From a virus: a stretch of DNA of 54,761 nt. The stretch lies in IMG/VR virus record IMGVR_UViG_3300020578_000101, positions 1-54,761 of that record; one strand, given 5' to 3'. The notes under the pieces are model-generated. The model had not been told where the DNA came from. It saw nothing but the letters and a program-made list of their open reading frames with translations, and did no database searches. Below, piece after piece: positions 7,217 through 15,297 of the stretch. Position numbers and translations under genes: made by a program. Within the stretch, counting starts at the first letter, position 1. Each line of letters opens with the position of its first letter.

Positions 7217-9138
7217 TGCATTCCTTCCATGGGAGGTTGTTGTTGCTGTTGGGCAGCAGCCATCTGCATGGCTTGCTGTTGCTTCTGCTGTTCGATGATC
7301 TCTTCTGGGGACGGAATCAGTTTGTCCACGTCCATGTTCAAGGTCTTTGCCGCTTCGCGTAGCAGTGCTGCGCGACCAGCAGGACCCATGATCTGAATAT
7401 CAACCGGGTTCGAGGTAAGTTGCAAGAACTCGTTTCTGCGCTGTTGCACCGACTCTTTCAGGAGCGTCCCAACTACACCAGCCGGAATAATCTGCATGTC
7501 TCCCTTAATGGAGTCATCTGGGTCGTAGATCATGATGTGGTCATACATGCGCTGAAGGACCTCACTAACCGCGCTATCCAATGAAAGAATGGCGGTCTTA
7601 ATTCCTTTTGCGGCATTCTCCATCAGCATCGACAAACCAGATGCGGTGCGACCAGCACCCGACACGTTGCTACTGCCGTAGACGTAGTTCGGTACACCAG
7701 TCACTTCGTCAGCAATCTTCTGGAAGTACTGGTACACGTTGAGCAGGGTCTCGGCGTTCATACTCGGCTGGAAGAACCTGACGGCTGGCTGACCGCCACC
7801 GGTTCTATCTGATGTGGTCTGCCAGATCTTCCAGGGGTACATCTTGGTCAGGTCTTCACCATCAGGCAGTCGGTCAACAGAGACCTCGACCTGGGGACCA
7901 GACGCAATGCCCATGTTGTTTGCCAAGGCGCGAGCCGCGGCATTGCAGACAATCTGCACGTCGCGCATCATCTCAGGCAACGCCAGCCCCCAGAATGCGC
8001 CGGGGATGTTCTCCCATGACGCTTTGCTGTAAGGACGGCGACCAAGAGGATCGACGTTCAGAGCCGATTTGATCACAAAGTTGCCAACAACCCAGACGTT
8101 GACCTCATACTCGCGCCAGTCTTCTACGTTGTCCATACCCCATTCGCGAAGCATGTACCCGGAGACTGGACCCCAGAACTCAATGCCTTCGATTAGTTCG
8201 GTGCCAACCAGGGTATTGTTGCGACCCTGAAGCAGGTTGCGCTCTGTGTCGGACTGAACCAGTTCACGGTGACCGGTGGTCCCGTAGGTCATCAGAACCT
8301 CGTCAATCGCTTGCATGTTGTACTGCGGCATGCCGCGCATACCCTCAAGGTCAACACGGGTCAGTTGATGACGCTGAATGATGTAGCCGTCTTGGGTGGT
8401 AACGGCGTTAGGCGAGGGGAAAATGTCGTAAGGGGAGACGCGCTCAAAGTCCTCGACGATCTCTTCATCGACCTTTGGCGTCCAGTTCTTGCCCCACTTC
8501 AGAACCTTCTTCTTGCGAATGACTGGTCCTTTAATGAATGCGCAGGGGAAAGTTGCAAAGTCGTAGACCACTTCGCCCAGGCGATCCTTGAAGTGCGCGT
8601 GTTCCATCTTGTCTTGGATGCGCTTCTCCATGCCACGGGCTGCTTCGAGGGTCTTCTCCTTTAAGCGCTTCTTAACCTCTTCGTAGATCTCGCCCATACG
8701 AGCGTCAATGACCTTGGGGTTAACCCCAATCCCAGACATCTGGATCTCATTGGCTTCAGCAACAACTGTTTCAATAACCTCGTCGCGCAGTTCGTTGGGG
8801 ACGCTCGGCTCGGCGGTGGGGGTCAGGCTCCAGGACTTTTCACCCGTCGAGAACATGACGTCCTTCATCCAGGACTCAGCCGCACGGCACTTAATGTCCG
8901 TCAGCATCATGAAGATGTCTGAGCCACCGGTCTCACGGATCATGGAAAGTTTGTCCGGGTCGTACTCTCCACGGCGCTGGCGCTCGCAGCGCAGCAGACG
9001 CTCGGTAATGTCCGACCTGGCGGACTTCGCCTCTTCGTAGCAACGCTTAATGTAGGCGGTCAAAGAGAGAATAACGATCTCACTCTCAATCTTCGACTCT
9101 TCCTGCGCTGTCTGTAATCGTGTGGTTTGTAGTGCCAT
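7213..9138 (-). CDS. Portal protein
   Basis: This protein has 641 residues, the length expected for podovirus-like portals. It is encoded two bases after the large terminase. Recognisable features are a long helical N-terminus, the segment GGSDIFMMLTDIKCRAAESWMKD (23 residues; key part FMMLTDIKCR), a VSPYDIFPSP segment typical of portal wing regions, and a C-terminal helix with VTGVPNYVYGSS. The last 35 residues are Gln/Met-rich. It forms the dodecameric ring through which DNA is packaged and ejected and to which the adaptors at 3377-4356 bind. Confidence 0.85.
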   Translation of the reverse strand: MALQTTRLQTAQEESKIESEIVILSLTAYIKRCYEEAKSARSDITERLLRCERQRRGEYDPDKLSMIRETGGSDIFMMLTDIKCRAAESWMKDVMFSTGEKSWSLTPTAEPSVPNELRDEVIETVVAEANEIQMSGIGVNPKVIDARMGEIYEEVKKRLKEKTLEAARGMEKRIQDKMEHAHFKDRLGEVVYDFATFPCAFIKGPVIRKKKVLKWGKNWTPKVDEEIVEDFERVSPYDIFPSPNAVTTQDGYIIQRHQLTRVDLEGMRGMPQYNMQAIDEVLMTYGTTGHRELVQSDTERNLLQGRNNTLVGTELIEGIEFWGPVSGYMLREWGMDNVEDWREYEVNVWVVGNFVIKSALNVDPLGRRPYSKASWENIPGAFWGLALPEMMRDVQIVCNAAARALANNMGIASGPQVEVSVDRLPDGEDLTKMYPWKIWQTTSDRTGGGQPAVRFFQPSMNAETLLNVYQYFQKIADEVTGVPNYVYGSSNVSGAGRTASGLSMLMENAAKGIKTAILSLDSAVSEVLQRMYDHIMIYDPDDSIKGDMQIIPAGVVGTLLKESVQQRRNEFLQLTSNPVDIQIMGPAGRAALLREAAKTLNMDVDKLIPSPEEIIEQQKQQQAMQMAAAQQQQQPPMEGMQ

Positions 9139-9140
9139 GT

Positions 9141-10583
9141 CTATACCCAGCCGCCTGTGGTCGCTTCACGGATGGTGCGCGCACGGACCGGGTTCATCTC
9201 GGCTCGTAGATGCAAGCATCCATATTGGAATGCGTCATGAATGTGGGAGAACTTATCTTTCACGGGTCGATCCTTAAACTTTGTTGTGCCAGAGGATCTC
9301 AACCGCTCATAGCGGTATCCCCCGTTGAATCCCTTGCGCAACATCTTGCAAGACGGGTCAAGCAAGAACCCAGGCTCACCGCCAGACATGCGTTGCAGGA
9401 AGAAAGCAACGCTTTCACGGCGCGCCAAGAATTCGTTTGTCGGTGCTGGCTCGCAGACCATGCCGAGCGACAGCAACTCCTGCATACAGGTCTTCTCGTC
9501 GGTCTGGGCTCGAATGTTTCCAGCCGGGTCGCCCACTGCCTCGATCCGGTTCCGCGGGAACTCGGAGAGGATGAAAGGGCGGACCACCTCGGAGTAGAAC
9601 TGCCGGATACCCATGTCCTCGGACACAAGTTCACGCAGTCCCAACAACTGTCCGCGTGGCGACATCTGGATGAATGCGCATGCAGGGGTTAAGCCAAAGT
9701 CAAACGCCGCAATAACCGGCATCCCATCAATCGGCTTGAGCGTGTCCTGCGCCAGATGAACCTTTTCGTTCCACTCTGGGTAAACCGGTTTGCCATCAAG
9801 CGTGGTCCCGTACTCTCCGAGCAGGAAGACCTTGATCCAGTCTTCAGTTTTACCTGCTACTTGGTTGAGGTAGTACTGGTACCCGAGCGCGTGGTTTTGG
9901 ATGTTTTCCGCTTGCGGGTTTGGGATGTACTGTTTGAACGTTTGGCTTTTTGGGTCGAGGTCTTGGTAGAGACCGCCCGGTTGTCGGAAGAACCGATAGG
10001 TGTCGGGTCTATTCTCTTCTGCGATTGTGTACCACCAGGAGTCGTCGTCTGGTGGGTTTGTGTCCATGATGACTCCAGTCCACGTTGGACCGCCGACCCT
10101 TTTCGAAGGAAAACGCCCAACGCGTTGGGTACACATGTCAAGAACCGCTTTATCCATTTCAGAGGCTTCATTGATCCACGCTCCAGTTAGTTCGAGGGAC
10201 CGGAGTTTGTTCACGTCCTCTGGACGGTCAATAGCAATGAACAGGACTTCAAGTTCCAGACCAGTACCGTCTCCGATATCCCCGATGTTGACCATCGATG
10301 TAATAGGCGTATCCCATTTCATGACGGCTATGTCCTGCATCCAGTCCATCCACGTACGAATGGTGGTGGACTTCAATTCAGGGTAGGTGTTACGCAGAGC
10401 CGCCCAACGAGAGCGGCGAATGCCATCTGATCCAGGCGCCTGTTCGAGCGCGCGGGACATGACCTCGTAACAGCATGCTGTTGACTTGCCGGAACCTACA
10501 GGTCCCATCAAGCCACGTACAAAAGAGTTGTCCAGGTGAAAGGCTTCACACGCCGCACCCGGTGGGGCGTAGTTGACTTCCAT
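9141..10583 (-). CDS. terL: Terminase large subunit
   Basis: This protein has 480 residues. The N-terminal ATPase has the P-loop GPVGSGKS at residues 27-34 and a Walker B-like segment LTGAWINEASE. The C-terminal RNase H-like nuclease has three acidic positions: D295 in AAFDFG, D352 in VGDPAGN and D450 in HIHDAFQYG. Both activities therefore look intact. It translocates DNA into the procapsid and cuts concatemers. The start ATG overlaps the stop of the preceding small gene (TAATG), and the portal begins 2 bases after its stop. It is separated from the small subunit by about 3.4 kb of lysis and membrane genes. Confidence 0.9.
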   Translation of the reverse strand: MEVNYAPPGAACEAFHLDNSFVRGLMGPVGSGKSTACCYEVMSRALEQAPGSDGIRRSRWAALRNTYPELKSTTIRTWMDWMQDIAVMKWDTPITSMVNIGDIGDGTGLELEVLFIAIDRPEDVNKLRSLELTGAWINEASEMDKAVLDMCTQRVGRFPSKRVGGPTWTGVIMDTNPPDDDSWWYTIAEENRPDTYRFFRQPGGLYQDLDPKSQTFKQYIPNPQAENIQNHALGYQYYLNQVAGKTEDWIKVFLLGEYGTTLDGKPVYPEWNEKVHLAQDTLKPIDGMPVIAAFDFGLTPACAFIQMSPRGQLLGLRELVSEDMGIRQFYSEVVRPFILSEFPRNRIEAVGDPAGNIRAQTDEKTCMQELLSLGMVCEPAPTNEFLARRESVAFFLQRMSGGEPGFLLDPSCKMLRKGFNGGYRYERLRSSGTTKFKDRPVKDKFSHIHDAFQYGCLHLRAEMNPVRARTIREATTGGWV

Positions 10584-10897
10584 TACCAGAGTTTCTTGCG
10601 AGCCCAGTAGTTAGCGCTGAACTTGTCGTCCTTCGTCAATTCACCAGACTTGTTGCGAATGCCAGCAGACCGAGCAAGGTAGTTCTCGCGACGCTTCTCA
10701 CTACCATGTTGGCGGTAGTCTTCGTAGTCGCGATGACCGAACGACACCTTCTTAATCTCGTCCCCTTTCTTGGCGAGTACGACCATCTTGTGCTTTGACC
10801 CCGCTGGTGCCTTCTTTGGTTTGTTGAACCCCGGAAACTCCTCTCCCAGGTAGGTTAACTTCCCGCCCACTCTCTTCGCTGCTGTTGCTTTTGCCAT
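10583..10897 (-). CDS. Conserved small basic phage protein (DUF5754-like)
   Basis: This 104-residue Lys-rich protein contains SKHKMVVLAKKGDEIKKVSF, GHRDYEDYRQHGSEKRRENY and LARSAGIRNK, ending DDKFSANYWARKKLW. This block recurs in many phages and large DNA viruses and resembles DUF5754-type proteins. Its biochemical role is unknown; its basic surface suggests DNA or RNA binding. GAGGATCT precedes the ATG. The upstream gene at 10752-11021 reads 146 bases into it in a different frame. Confidence 0.65.
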   Translation of the reverse strand: MAKATAAKRVGGKLTYLGEEFPGFNKPKKAPAGSKHKMVVLAKKGDEIKKVSFGHRDYEDYRQHGSEKRRENYLARSAGIRNKSGELTKDDKFSANYWARKKLW

Positions 10898-11021
10898 AGA
10901 TCCTCCGCTGTTCTTCCTCGTACTTCCGCTTCTCCCTGATGTATTCCGCTGAACTTATGAGCCACTGGAATACATTCCCATCCACCCGCGGGTCGTACGT
11001 TGGGTACTTGCTTGGTTTCAC
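10752..11021 (-). CDS. Small coupled protein downstream of endolysin
   Basis: The proposed start is GTG 11021, which overlaps the endolysin TGA as GTGA. The first 45 residues look protein-like (PTYDPRVDGNVFQWLISSAE, then a charged helix EKRKYEEEQRRIYG). The remaining 44 residues lie over the next gene in another frame and look like a Gly/Arg/Gln-rich read-through tail. The N-terminal part is probably a real small protein; whether the tail matters is unclear. Confidence 0.45.
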   Translation of the reverse strand: MKPSKYPTYDPRVDGNVFQWLISSAEYIREKRKYEEEQRRIYGKSNSSEESGREVNLPGRGVSGVQQTKEGTSGVKAQDGRTRQERGRD

Positions 11022-11482
11022 GCAACCAGACCCGGCAAGTAGACGGTCTTGCCGTCTTTCTTGGTCGCGGTCATGACTTGCTTTTTGTTGTCTTCGGCAA
11101 CATACGAGACATGCACCCAACCGCTGTCGGGGATGCCTGGGGTATAGAACTCCAGAATCAATTGGCGGAACTCAAGGTTGTCCTTGATCCACTCTGCCAA
11201 CTCGGCGTTTGCTACGCCTGGAATCTCAATGTCTGCCGCTTGCCCGAGGCAATGATCTGAGGTTTTGCTTCCACCAACTTTAGCGTTGACTTCTGGGTGG
11301 CGGAATCCGGAGTTGACCTTAACACCCTTACCGTAGTGGTCCCTGACGGGCTGGAGGACTTTTTCACAAAGTAACTTAAGGTTGCCAATCTCTTTCTCCC
11401 CAGGCTCGTTCGGCATGTCGTGACGCAGAGCAGTTTCGCTCTTGATCATCTCCGACAGCGTGAAGTTCTTACTCAGGTTCAT
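11018..11482 (-). CDS. Endolysin, peptidase M15 type
   Basis: This protein of 154 residues matches D-Ala-D-Ala-type zinc peptidases of the M15 family used as phage endolysins. The N-terminus NLSKNFTLSEMIKSETALRH is typical. The metal ligands appear as H77 and D84 in S-D-H-C-L-G-Q-A-A-D and H124 in GWVHVSY, so the active site looks complete. There is no signal peptide, so it needs a holin to reach the cell wall. It starts in an ATGA overlap with the holin candidate and hands over by GTGA to the next gene. Confidence 0.88.
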   Translation of the reverse strand: MNLSKNFTLSEMIKSETALRHDMPNEPGEKEIGNLKLLCEKVLQPVRDHYGKGVKVNSGFRHPEVNAKVGGSKTSDHCLGQAADIEIPGVANAELAEWIKDNLEFRQLILEFYTPGIPDSGWVHVSYVAEDNKKQVMTATKKDGKTVYLPGLVA

Positions 11483-11976
11483 GTCAGCAGCCTTTTGATT
11501 TTTTCGTCCTTCTCTTTTGACCCGGCGGAACTGCCGAAGTAGTAAGACAGGACTTGAGTTGCAGCGCTTGATAGGAAGCCAAGGACGAAGATGATGATGT
11601 TCTCTTGGCTGTCAGGGAAATTCACAAAGAACACCAATGCAGTCATCGCCATCGTTGACGCAAGAGTTCCAATGGCAAGCAGAGACGTGATGTTCTTCGT
11701 GATGAAATGAACATCAGCCTTTGCCATCTCGACTTCGCGAGTACGGGCTGAATTCCGATCGGCGTTGTGCAACTCCAACTCTTTAAGATCGAGTTCGCGC
11801 AACTTCAACGCGAGGCTGGGGTCAGCCTGGAGAGCCTTGGTCACTGACTCGACGTTGTTATCCACGCCGAGCATTCCAGAGATCATGGAGACAGCCTTGC
11901 CAGCCATCGGTCCACCGAGGGCAGTAGCAACAGCAGGGGCTGCGCCTTTAACAAGACCGATCAGCGTATCCATCAT
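11479..11976 (-). CDS. Holin-like membrane protein
   Basis: This protein has 165 residues. A glycine/alanine-rich N-terminus (GAAPAVATALGGPMAGKAVS) and a charged amphipathic middle are followed by two clear membrane segments, at about residues 98-117 and 126-148, and a basic C-terminus. Proteins of this architecture immediately upstream of an M15 endolysin are commonly the holin of podovirus-like phages. The start codon GTG/ATG pair and ATGA coupling to the endolysin support a joint lysis role. Which of the four membrane proteins here is the true holin cannot be settled from sequence. Confidence 0.65.
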   Translation of the reverse strand: MMDTLIGLVKGAAPAVATALGGPMAGKAVSMISGMLGVDNNVESVTKALQADPSLALKLRELDLKELELHNADRNSARTREVEMAKADVHFITKNITSLLAIGTLASTMAMTALVFFVNFPDSQENIIIFVLGFLSSAATQVLSYYFGSSAGSKEKDEKIKRLLT

Positions 11977-11978
11977 GC

Positions 11979-12272
11979 TTACAACTCCTCAGCCTTCTTC
12001 TGCTCTTCTTCCTTCTTCAGAGCGTTGGCTGCGGCATAGGCACCTTTGCGACCGACGATCCCGCCCACGGCTCCAATACACAAGAGCATGATGTCCTTGA
12101 GAATCCCAAGGAACGCTTGGTCAATAGGGCTAATGCGCTCCATGTCGTGTTCTATAAACATCACTCCGAATATGATGCCGACAACAGACATGAGCAGGAT
12201 TAACGCGAGCATCATTACGATAATCGCCCAAACACGGACTTCGATTTCTTCAGTGGTGAGTTCCTTAAACAT
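11979..12272 (-). CDS. Two-TM membrane protein, second holin/antiholin candidate
   Basis: This 97-residue protein has two hydrophobic segments, about residues 15-38 and 56-75, and a very charged C-terminus (LKKEEEQKKAEEL). That is the layout of a class II holin. It is located between other lysis-cassette membrane genes with gaps of 2 bases on each side. It could be a holin or an antiholin of the downstream 165-residue protein. Confidence 0.55.
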   Translation of the reverse strand: MFKELTTEEIEVRVWAIIVMMLALILLMSVVGIIFGVMFIEHDMERISPIDQAFLGILKDIMLLCIGAVGGIVGRKGAYAAANALKKEEEQKKAEEL

Positions 12273-12274
12273 CT

Positions 12275-12796
12275 TTACCCCTTAAATTCAATGATCATGG
12301 AAATCAACAGATAAAGTACAAAGATTCCAACACCAACGATTGCAGATCCACCACCCCAGAGGATGATGTTGTCCCAGAGTTCTGCTTGCATCTGCTCTTG
12401 CTCTTGCCTCATTTGGATGCGTTTGGCTCTAATCTCCCGGCGCATATTGCAGAACTTGGCGTAACCATCCATTCCACCGAAGCCATGTTCGAGGTTGCAG
12501 AAGGCTCCGTACAAAAACTCATGTCGGATGTCAGCCTCCATCTGCTTTAACTTATGCTCTGCCTCAAAGACATTGAAGGCATCAGCAGTGTCGTTTCCTT
12601 CTTCGGTGTTGCCGAATAATTTTGGCTTCTTTGGAGTGTTCTTCTCTTTTTGGATCGCCTGTTCTAACTGATCGGCAACACCACAATACTTTGAGAGTTG
12701 GGAGAAAACTCCCTCAGCCTCTTGCGCTAACTCTGAAGCCTTCTTGATTCCAGACCATATCGCGCTCGCAGTAGCCAGTAAGGTGATCGGGTCCAT
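12275..12796 (-). CDS. Membrane-anchored helical protein in lysis cassette
   Basis: This 173-residue protein begins MDPITLLATASAIWSGIKKA, followed by long charged helices with two Cys (C39 region and CNLEHGFGG), and has one membrane segment at about residues 148-168. The topology suggests a cytoplasmic coiled-coil domain anchored by its C-terminus. It sits within the lysis and membrane cluster. Its role could be spanin-like or holin-regulatory, but no lipobox or secretion signal is visible, so this is not a confident spanin call. Confidence 0.5.
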   Translation of the reverse strand: MDPITLLATASAIWSGIKKASELAQEAEGVFSQLSKYCGVADQLEQAIQKEKNTPKKPKLFGNTEEGNDTADAFNVFEAEHKLKQMEADIRHEFLYGAFCNLEHGFGGMDGYAKFCNMRREIRAKRIQMRQEQEQMQAELWDNIILWGGGSAIVGVGIFVLYLLISMIIEFKG

Positions 12797-12811
12797 TCAT
12801 TCCTCTTGAGG

Positions 12812-13075
12812 TCACTTGTCTTGCTTGCTATCAAGTTTCTTGAACAAAACACCAATCAAGTCTTTGATCTCTTTAAACCCCTCTTGCATATCTTTCTTAT
12901 GCTCTGCCATTGCGTCTTTGAAGTCGTCACGGCGTACAAAGTCTTCATGCATCTTTGTATCCATGTTTCGGACGTCCTTCTTAAGATCCTGGATGGCGTC
13001 CCAAATAATTTTGAGAATCCATCCGCCGCATGCGCCAGCAAGCGCAACCAGCCAGTTAAATACCATTTGATCCAT
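12812..13075 (-). CDS. Small membrane protein with coiled-coil tail
   Basis: An 87-residue protein with one N-terminal membrane segment (about residues 5-25, LVALAGACGGWILKIIW) and a charged coiled-coil C-terminal part (DLKKDVRNMDTKMHEDFVRR). The overall shape resembles haemolysin XhlA-like lysis accessory proteins, but with the membrane segment at the opposite end. It is the fourth membrane protein in a row in this cassette. AAAGGATTGGT precedes ATG 13075. Confidence 0.5.
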   Translation of the reverse strand: MDQMVFNWLVALAGACGGWILKIIWDAIQDLKKDVRNMDTKMHEDFVRRDDFKDAMAEHKKDMQEGFKEIKDLIGVLFKKLDSKQDK

Positions 13076-13115
13076 ACCAATCCTTTAACGACCAATAGGA
13101 TTGGTCGTGGCTCGT

Positions 13116-13322
13116 TTAATCAAGTTTGTTTTCGTCCAGTTTGTGTTCGCCGCACCAGTCCATAGGAAAGACGGCAGGAAATCCATTTGAGGTGGGCGCA
13201 TTACGTCTACAACGTCCAATCCGAATTAGATCTCCCTCAACCGCACTCTCATGCAGTTTCGGCACAAAGTACATACAGGTCGCGCACTTCATCTTCGCGG
13301 ACCGATGAATCCAGTTATCCAC
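13116..13322 (-). CDS. Small cysteine-containing protein
   Basis: This 68-residue ORF starts at GTG 13322 with AGGAG six bases upstream; an internal ATG at 13292 is a less likely start. It contains CATCMYF, then GRCRR, then DWCGEHK. The four spaced cysteines suggest a small metal-binding knuckle. Small proteins with this C-x2-C ... C ... C layout are common in phage late regions but uncharacterised. Confidence 0.5.
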   Translation of the reverse strand: MDNWIHRSAKMKCATCMYFVPKLHESAVEGDLIRIGRCRRNAPTSNGFPAVFPMDWCGEHKLDENKLD

Positions 13323-13424
13323 AGCCTTCTCCTAAAGGTGCCGGTTACGATAATCCGGCGTCGCTGCCGCCTGAGTTTGGTGGTAGGGAGGCACCCAGAC
13401 CTTTGAGAGCGAGGAGAAGCACCC

Positions 13425-13706
13425 TCATGCGACCGATCGAGCAGCCATTGACGCTTCCTCAAAAGAACGGAGCAGGTTCCTGACCAGCAGGACTATGTCA
13501 TCCGGACCCGTGAAGAGCGCCGTATTTATTTCCGTTTCGTAGTACTTCGGCTCCCCATCGATCAAAACGTACCCGCAGACCGTCATAACGTGCGGTGCAA
13601 TCGCTTGCCGTTCGGGAGACTCATACTGGACCGTCACGTTTCGGAGCGGCTGAAACCGTCTGAGTAGCATCTGTAGTTCGTGCGGATAAAGTCCATGCGT
13701 ATCCAT
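13425..13706 (-). CDS. Uncharacterised small protein near small terminase
   Basis: I chose ATG 13706 because AAGGAG lies five bases upstream; a GTG two codons earlier is overlapped by that site. The 93-residue product begins MDTHGLYPHELQMLLRRF and has mixed alpha/beta character, including YVLIDGEPKYYETEIN. I do not recognise the family. It follows the GGCTGG-rich stretch downstream of the small terminase gene. Confidence 0.5.
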   Translation of the reverse strand: MDTHGLYPHELQMLLRRFQPLRNVTVQYESPERQAIAPHVMTVCGYVLIDGEPKYYETEINTALFTGPDDIVLLVRNLLRSFEEASMAARSVA

Positions 13707-14025
13707 AAGCACTCCTTATGCGCATGTAAAAAAAATAATCCAGACTGAAAGGTAGCCCCAGGGGGTCGAACGCTTTGGTCCGGTGGGGGTCGCGTGTGCG
13801 AGCCAGTGCGTGTGAATAGGTATGTGTGGTGGAGCCTCAACGCCGCCGGTCGTCGTCGTTCTGGTCCAGCCGGGGGTCCAGCGCGACGAGCCAGCCGTCC
13901 AGCCAGCCAGCCGGTCCAGCCCATTCAAAACGGGGTGGTGCCACCGTCCTGGTACAGCCAGAACAAAGGGCTCACCAACTGTTGAAAATGATGCATGCCA
14001 TCCCTCAATACCGGCAACGACCGGA
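13707..14025. other. 319-bp gap after small terminase
   Basis: No convincing gene lies here. ORFs on either strand lack ribosome sites and have unnatural composition. It holds the GGCTGG-rich repeat array at 13864-13922 and, near 13728-13738, a run of eight T on the minus strand preceded only by a weak CCC/GGG pairing, which is not enough to call a terminator. Confidence 0.5.
13864..13922 (-). repeat. GGCTGG/GCTGGAC iteron-like array beside terS
   Basis: On the minus strand GCTGGAC occurs four times, with + strand GTCCAGC at 13864, 13876, 13897 and 13914. These are interleaved with GGCTGG units, three of them in tandem at 4-bp steps. The array lies about 100 bp past the terS stop. Short iterons close to terS can be recognition sites for the small terminase (as with cosB in lambda-like phages). 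That role is inference; the repeats themselves are direct observation. Confidence 0.5.
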
Positions 14026-14655
14026 TCAATGTTCCGCGGGTCGCTCCAATACTGGCATGGCGTTCACGTCGATTGTGGGTTGAACAGTGTGACCAACTGT
14101 TCGCTGTGGCAGTCCGATGTTGAATGTCACGTTCGTTTTTGGCGCCGCCACCTGGATATCGCCCCACTTGGTCGGCTTGAGTTTCGAGGCTATCCACTTC
14201 CTGGTATCTACGCGCAGACGTGCCGCCTGGATCTCCTCCAGGGTGCCGCTGGCGGCTTCGTCGGCAATGTCGACCATCTCGTCCGCCAGAGTGTCCGCCC
14301 GGTCGTCGTGCGCGCGCGCGTAGCGCTTGTGGAAATCACCGCGTTCTCTCAACCACCGGTATATCGTCGTCAGGTCTCTTCCCGTCGCTCTGCTGTAACT
14401 CCGCAGGGATTTGCCCTCTGCGATCCACGCACAGATCCGGTCTCCCTCTTCGTCGGTGTACTCAGAAGGTCTTCCCCGTCCCTGGCTTACCGTCCCTACC
14501 GCTCTCTCTCCCTCTACTGTCTCTTCCCCTACAGCAGTCACTACTGTTGCCGCTGTCAGCGCTGTTGGGGGCGCGCGATTTTCTGCTTCCCTTACCCGCT
14601 GGAGTTCTTCTTCCTGGATGCGGTCTTTCAGGGCGCGGCGTTCTTCCCTGGTCAT
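14026..14655 (-). CDS. terS: Terminase small subunit
   Basis: This 209-residue protein has a basic helical N-terminus, a low-complexity Thr/Val/Ala segment, then a helix-turn-helix around residues 60-105 (GRPSEYTDEEGDRICAWI, GKSLRSYSRATGRDLTTI, YRWLRE). The HTH followed by KRYARAHDDRADTLADEM and WIASKLKPTKWGD is typical of Terminase_1/phage terminase small subunit-like proteins. It recognises phage DNA and delivers it to TerL. It starts in an ATGA overlap with the preceding gene. The distance from terL, with lysis genes in between, is unusual. Confidence 0.82.
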   Translation of the reverse strand: MTREERRALKDRIQEEELQRVREAENRAPPTALTAATVVTAVGEETVEGERAVGTVSQGRGRPSEYTDEEGDRICAWIAEGKSLRSYSRATGRDLTTIYRWLRERGDFHKRYARAHDDRADTLADEMVDIADEAASGTLEEIQAARLRVDTRKWIASKLKPTKWGDIQVAAPKTNVTFNIGLPQRTVGHTVQPTIDVNAMPVLERPAEH

Positions 14656-14897
14656 TTTCCTGTCCTCCTGTACTTCGCCGTCTTCCTGGCGACCGAATCG
14701 GGCTGGGCGACGAACTGTTTGCCCTTCGCCTTACCGGCTCTCTTCGCCCTGGTAGTCGCGGCATATTCCTCCGCGCTCAGTGCTTTGATTGCCCTCTCGG
14801 GGAGGTAACGCTCGCCAGTCTCACTGCTGGGCTTGCCGGATTTGGTGCGCCACTTCTGCGCGCCCCAGTCCTTGAGGCTCTTTTGGGGCGCTCTCAA
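14652..14897 (-). CDS. DUF5872-like small basic protein
   Basis: The conserved part is SLKDWGAQKWRTKSGKPS, then GERYLPERAIKALSAEEYAA, TTRAKRAGKAKGKQFVAQP and TAKYRRTGK. This matches DUF5872-type proteins of phages and algal viruses, whose function is unknown. I prefer TTG 14897, which overlaps the upstream TGA, giving 81 residues that begin just before the conserved block. An ATG at 14963 would add 22 residues that overlap the neighbour. The product is strongly basic. Confidence 0.6.
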   Translation of the reverse strand: MRAPQKSLKDWGAQKWRTKSGKPSSETGERYLPERAIKALSAEEYAATTRAKRAGKAKGKQFVAQPDSVARKTAKYRRTGK

Positions 14898-15076
14898 TCT
14901 CGATAGCCCCCGCCAGAAGCCTTGTACTGTTTCGCCAATAACTGTGCTTTCCTGGCGCTCCACTGCCCTGCCGCTGTTCCCTGGACGGCTTGCCCCTTGA
15001 TCTTTTCGAACAGGCGCTTGCGCAGGGCGGGTTTTGTGTAGTTCCCCGCGGCGTTCACGGTGGATTTCGACTTCAC
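14894..15076 (-). CDS. Conserved small basic phage protein
   Basis: The start is GTG 15076, coupled to the upstream stop as GTGA. The 60-residue product contains STVNAAGNYTKPALRKRLFE and GQWSARKAQLLAKQYKA, ending GGGYRD. I recognise this block from many phages and some giant viruses, where it is uncharacterised and usually near DUF5872-like proteins, as here. A nucleic-acid-binding role is suggested only by charge. Confidence 0.6.
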   Translation of the reverse strand: MKSKSTVNAAGNYTKPALRKRLFEKIKGQAVQGTAAGQWSARKAQLLAKQYKASGGGYRD

Positions 15077-15222
15077 TTGCCAGCCTTCATGCACTTGCCC
15101 ATGGCCTTGCATTTAGCGGCGTTCGGGCATCCAGAGCAGGGCTTGAATGCGCCGACTTTTCCACCGGCTTTGTAGCCCATGGGGGCGGTTTTCTTAGTTT
15201 TTTTCGATGCTGTTGCTTTCAT
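15073..15222 (-). CDS. Lys/Cys-rich 49-residue protein, first gene of the late block
   Basis: ATG 15222 is preceded by AAGGAGGAG. The product is Lys-rich at the start (MKATASKKTKKTAPMGY), has a KAGGKVGAF segment and ends with four closely spaced cysteines (CSGCPNAAKCKAMGKC). It could bind metal. It is the first gene leftward of the operator at 15298-15313 and so opens the late transcript. Function unknown. Confidence 0.55.
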   Translation of the reverse strand: MKATASKKTKKTAPMGYKAGGKVGAFKPCSGCPNAAKCKAMGKCMKAGK

Positions 15223-15297
15223 ACAACTCCTCCTTAAGCCAGTATTGGCGCGGGTTACAGGGATGAACAACTATGAACAACTGTTTTGCTGTGTGTA

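Noticed and set aside
13728-13770. Terminator before the 93-residue gene
   Set aside because: There is a T-run, but the preceding pairing is only three or four base pairs with hardly any loop.
13716-13928. 70-residue ORF on the minus strand after terS
   Set aside because: No ribosome site, odd Trp/Gly/Thr/Pro composition, and it covers a repeat array. Probably an open frame by chance.
13822-14906. Several long plus-strand ORFs over terS and its neighbours
   Set aside because: Arg/Ser/Pro-rich shadow frames opposite well-supported minus-strand genes.
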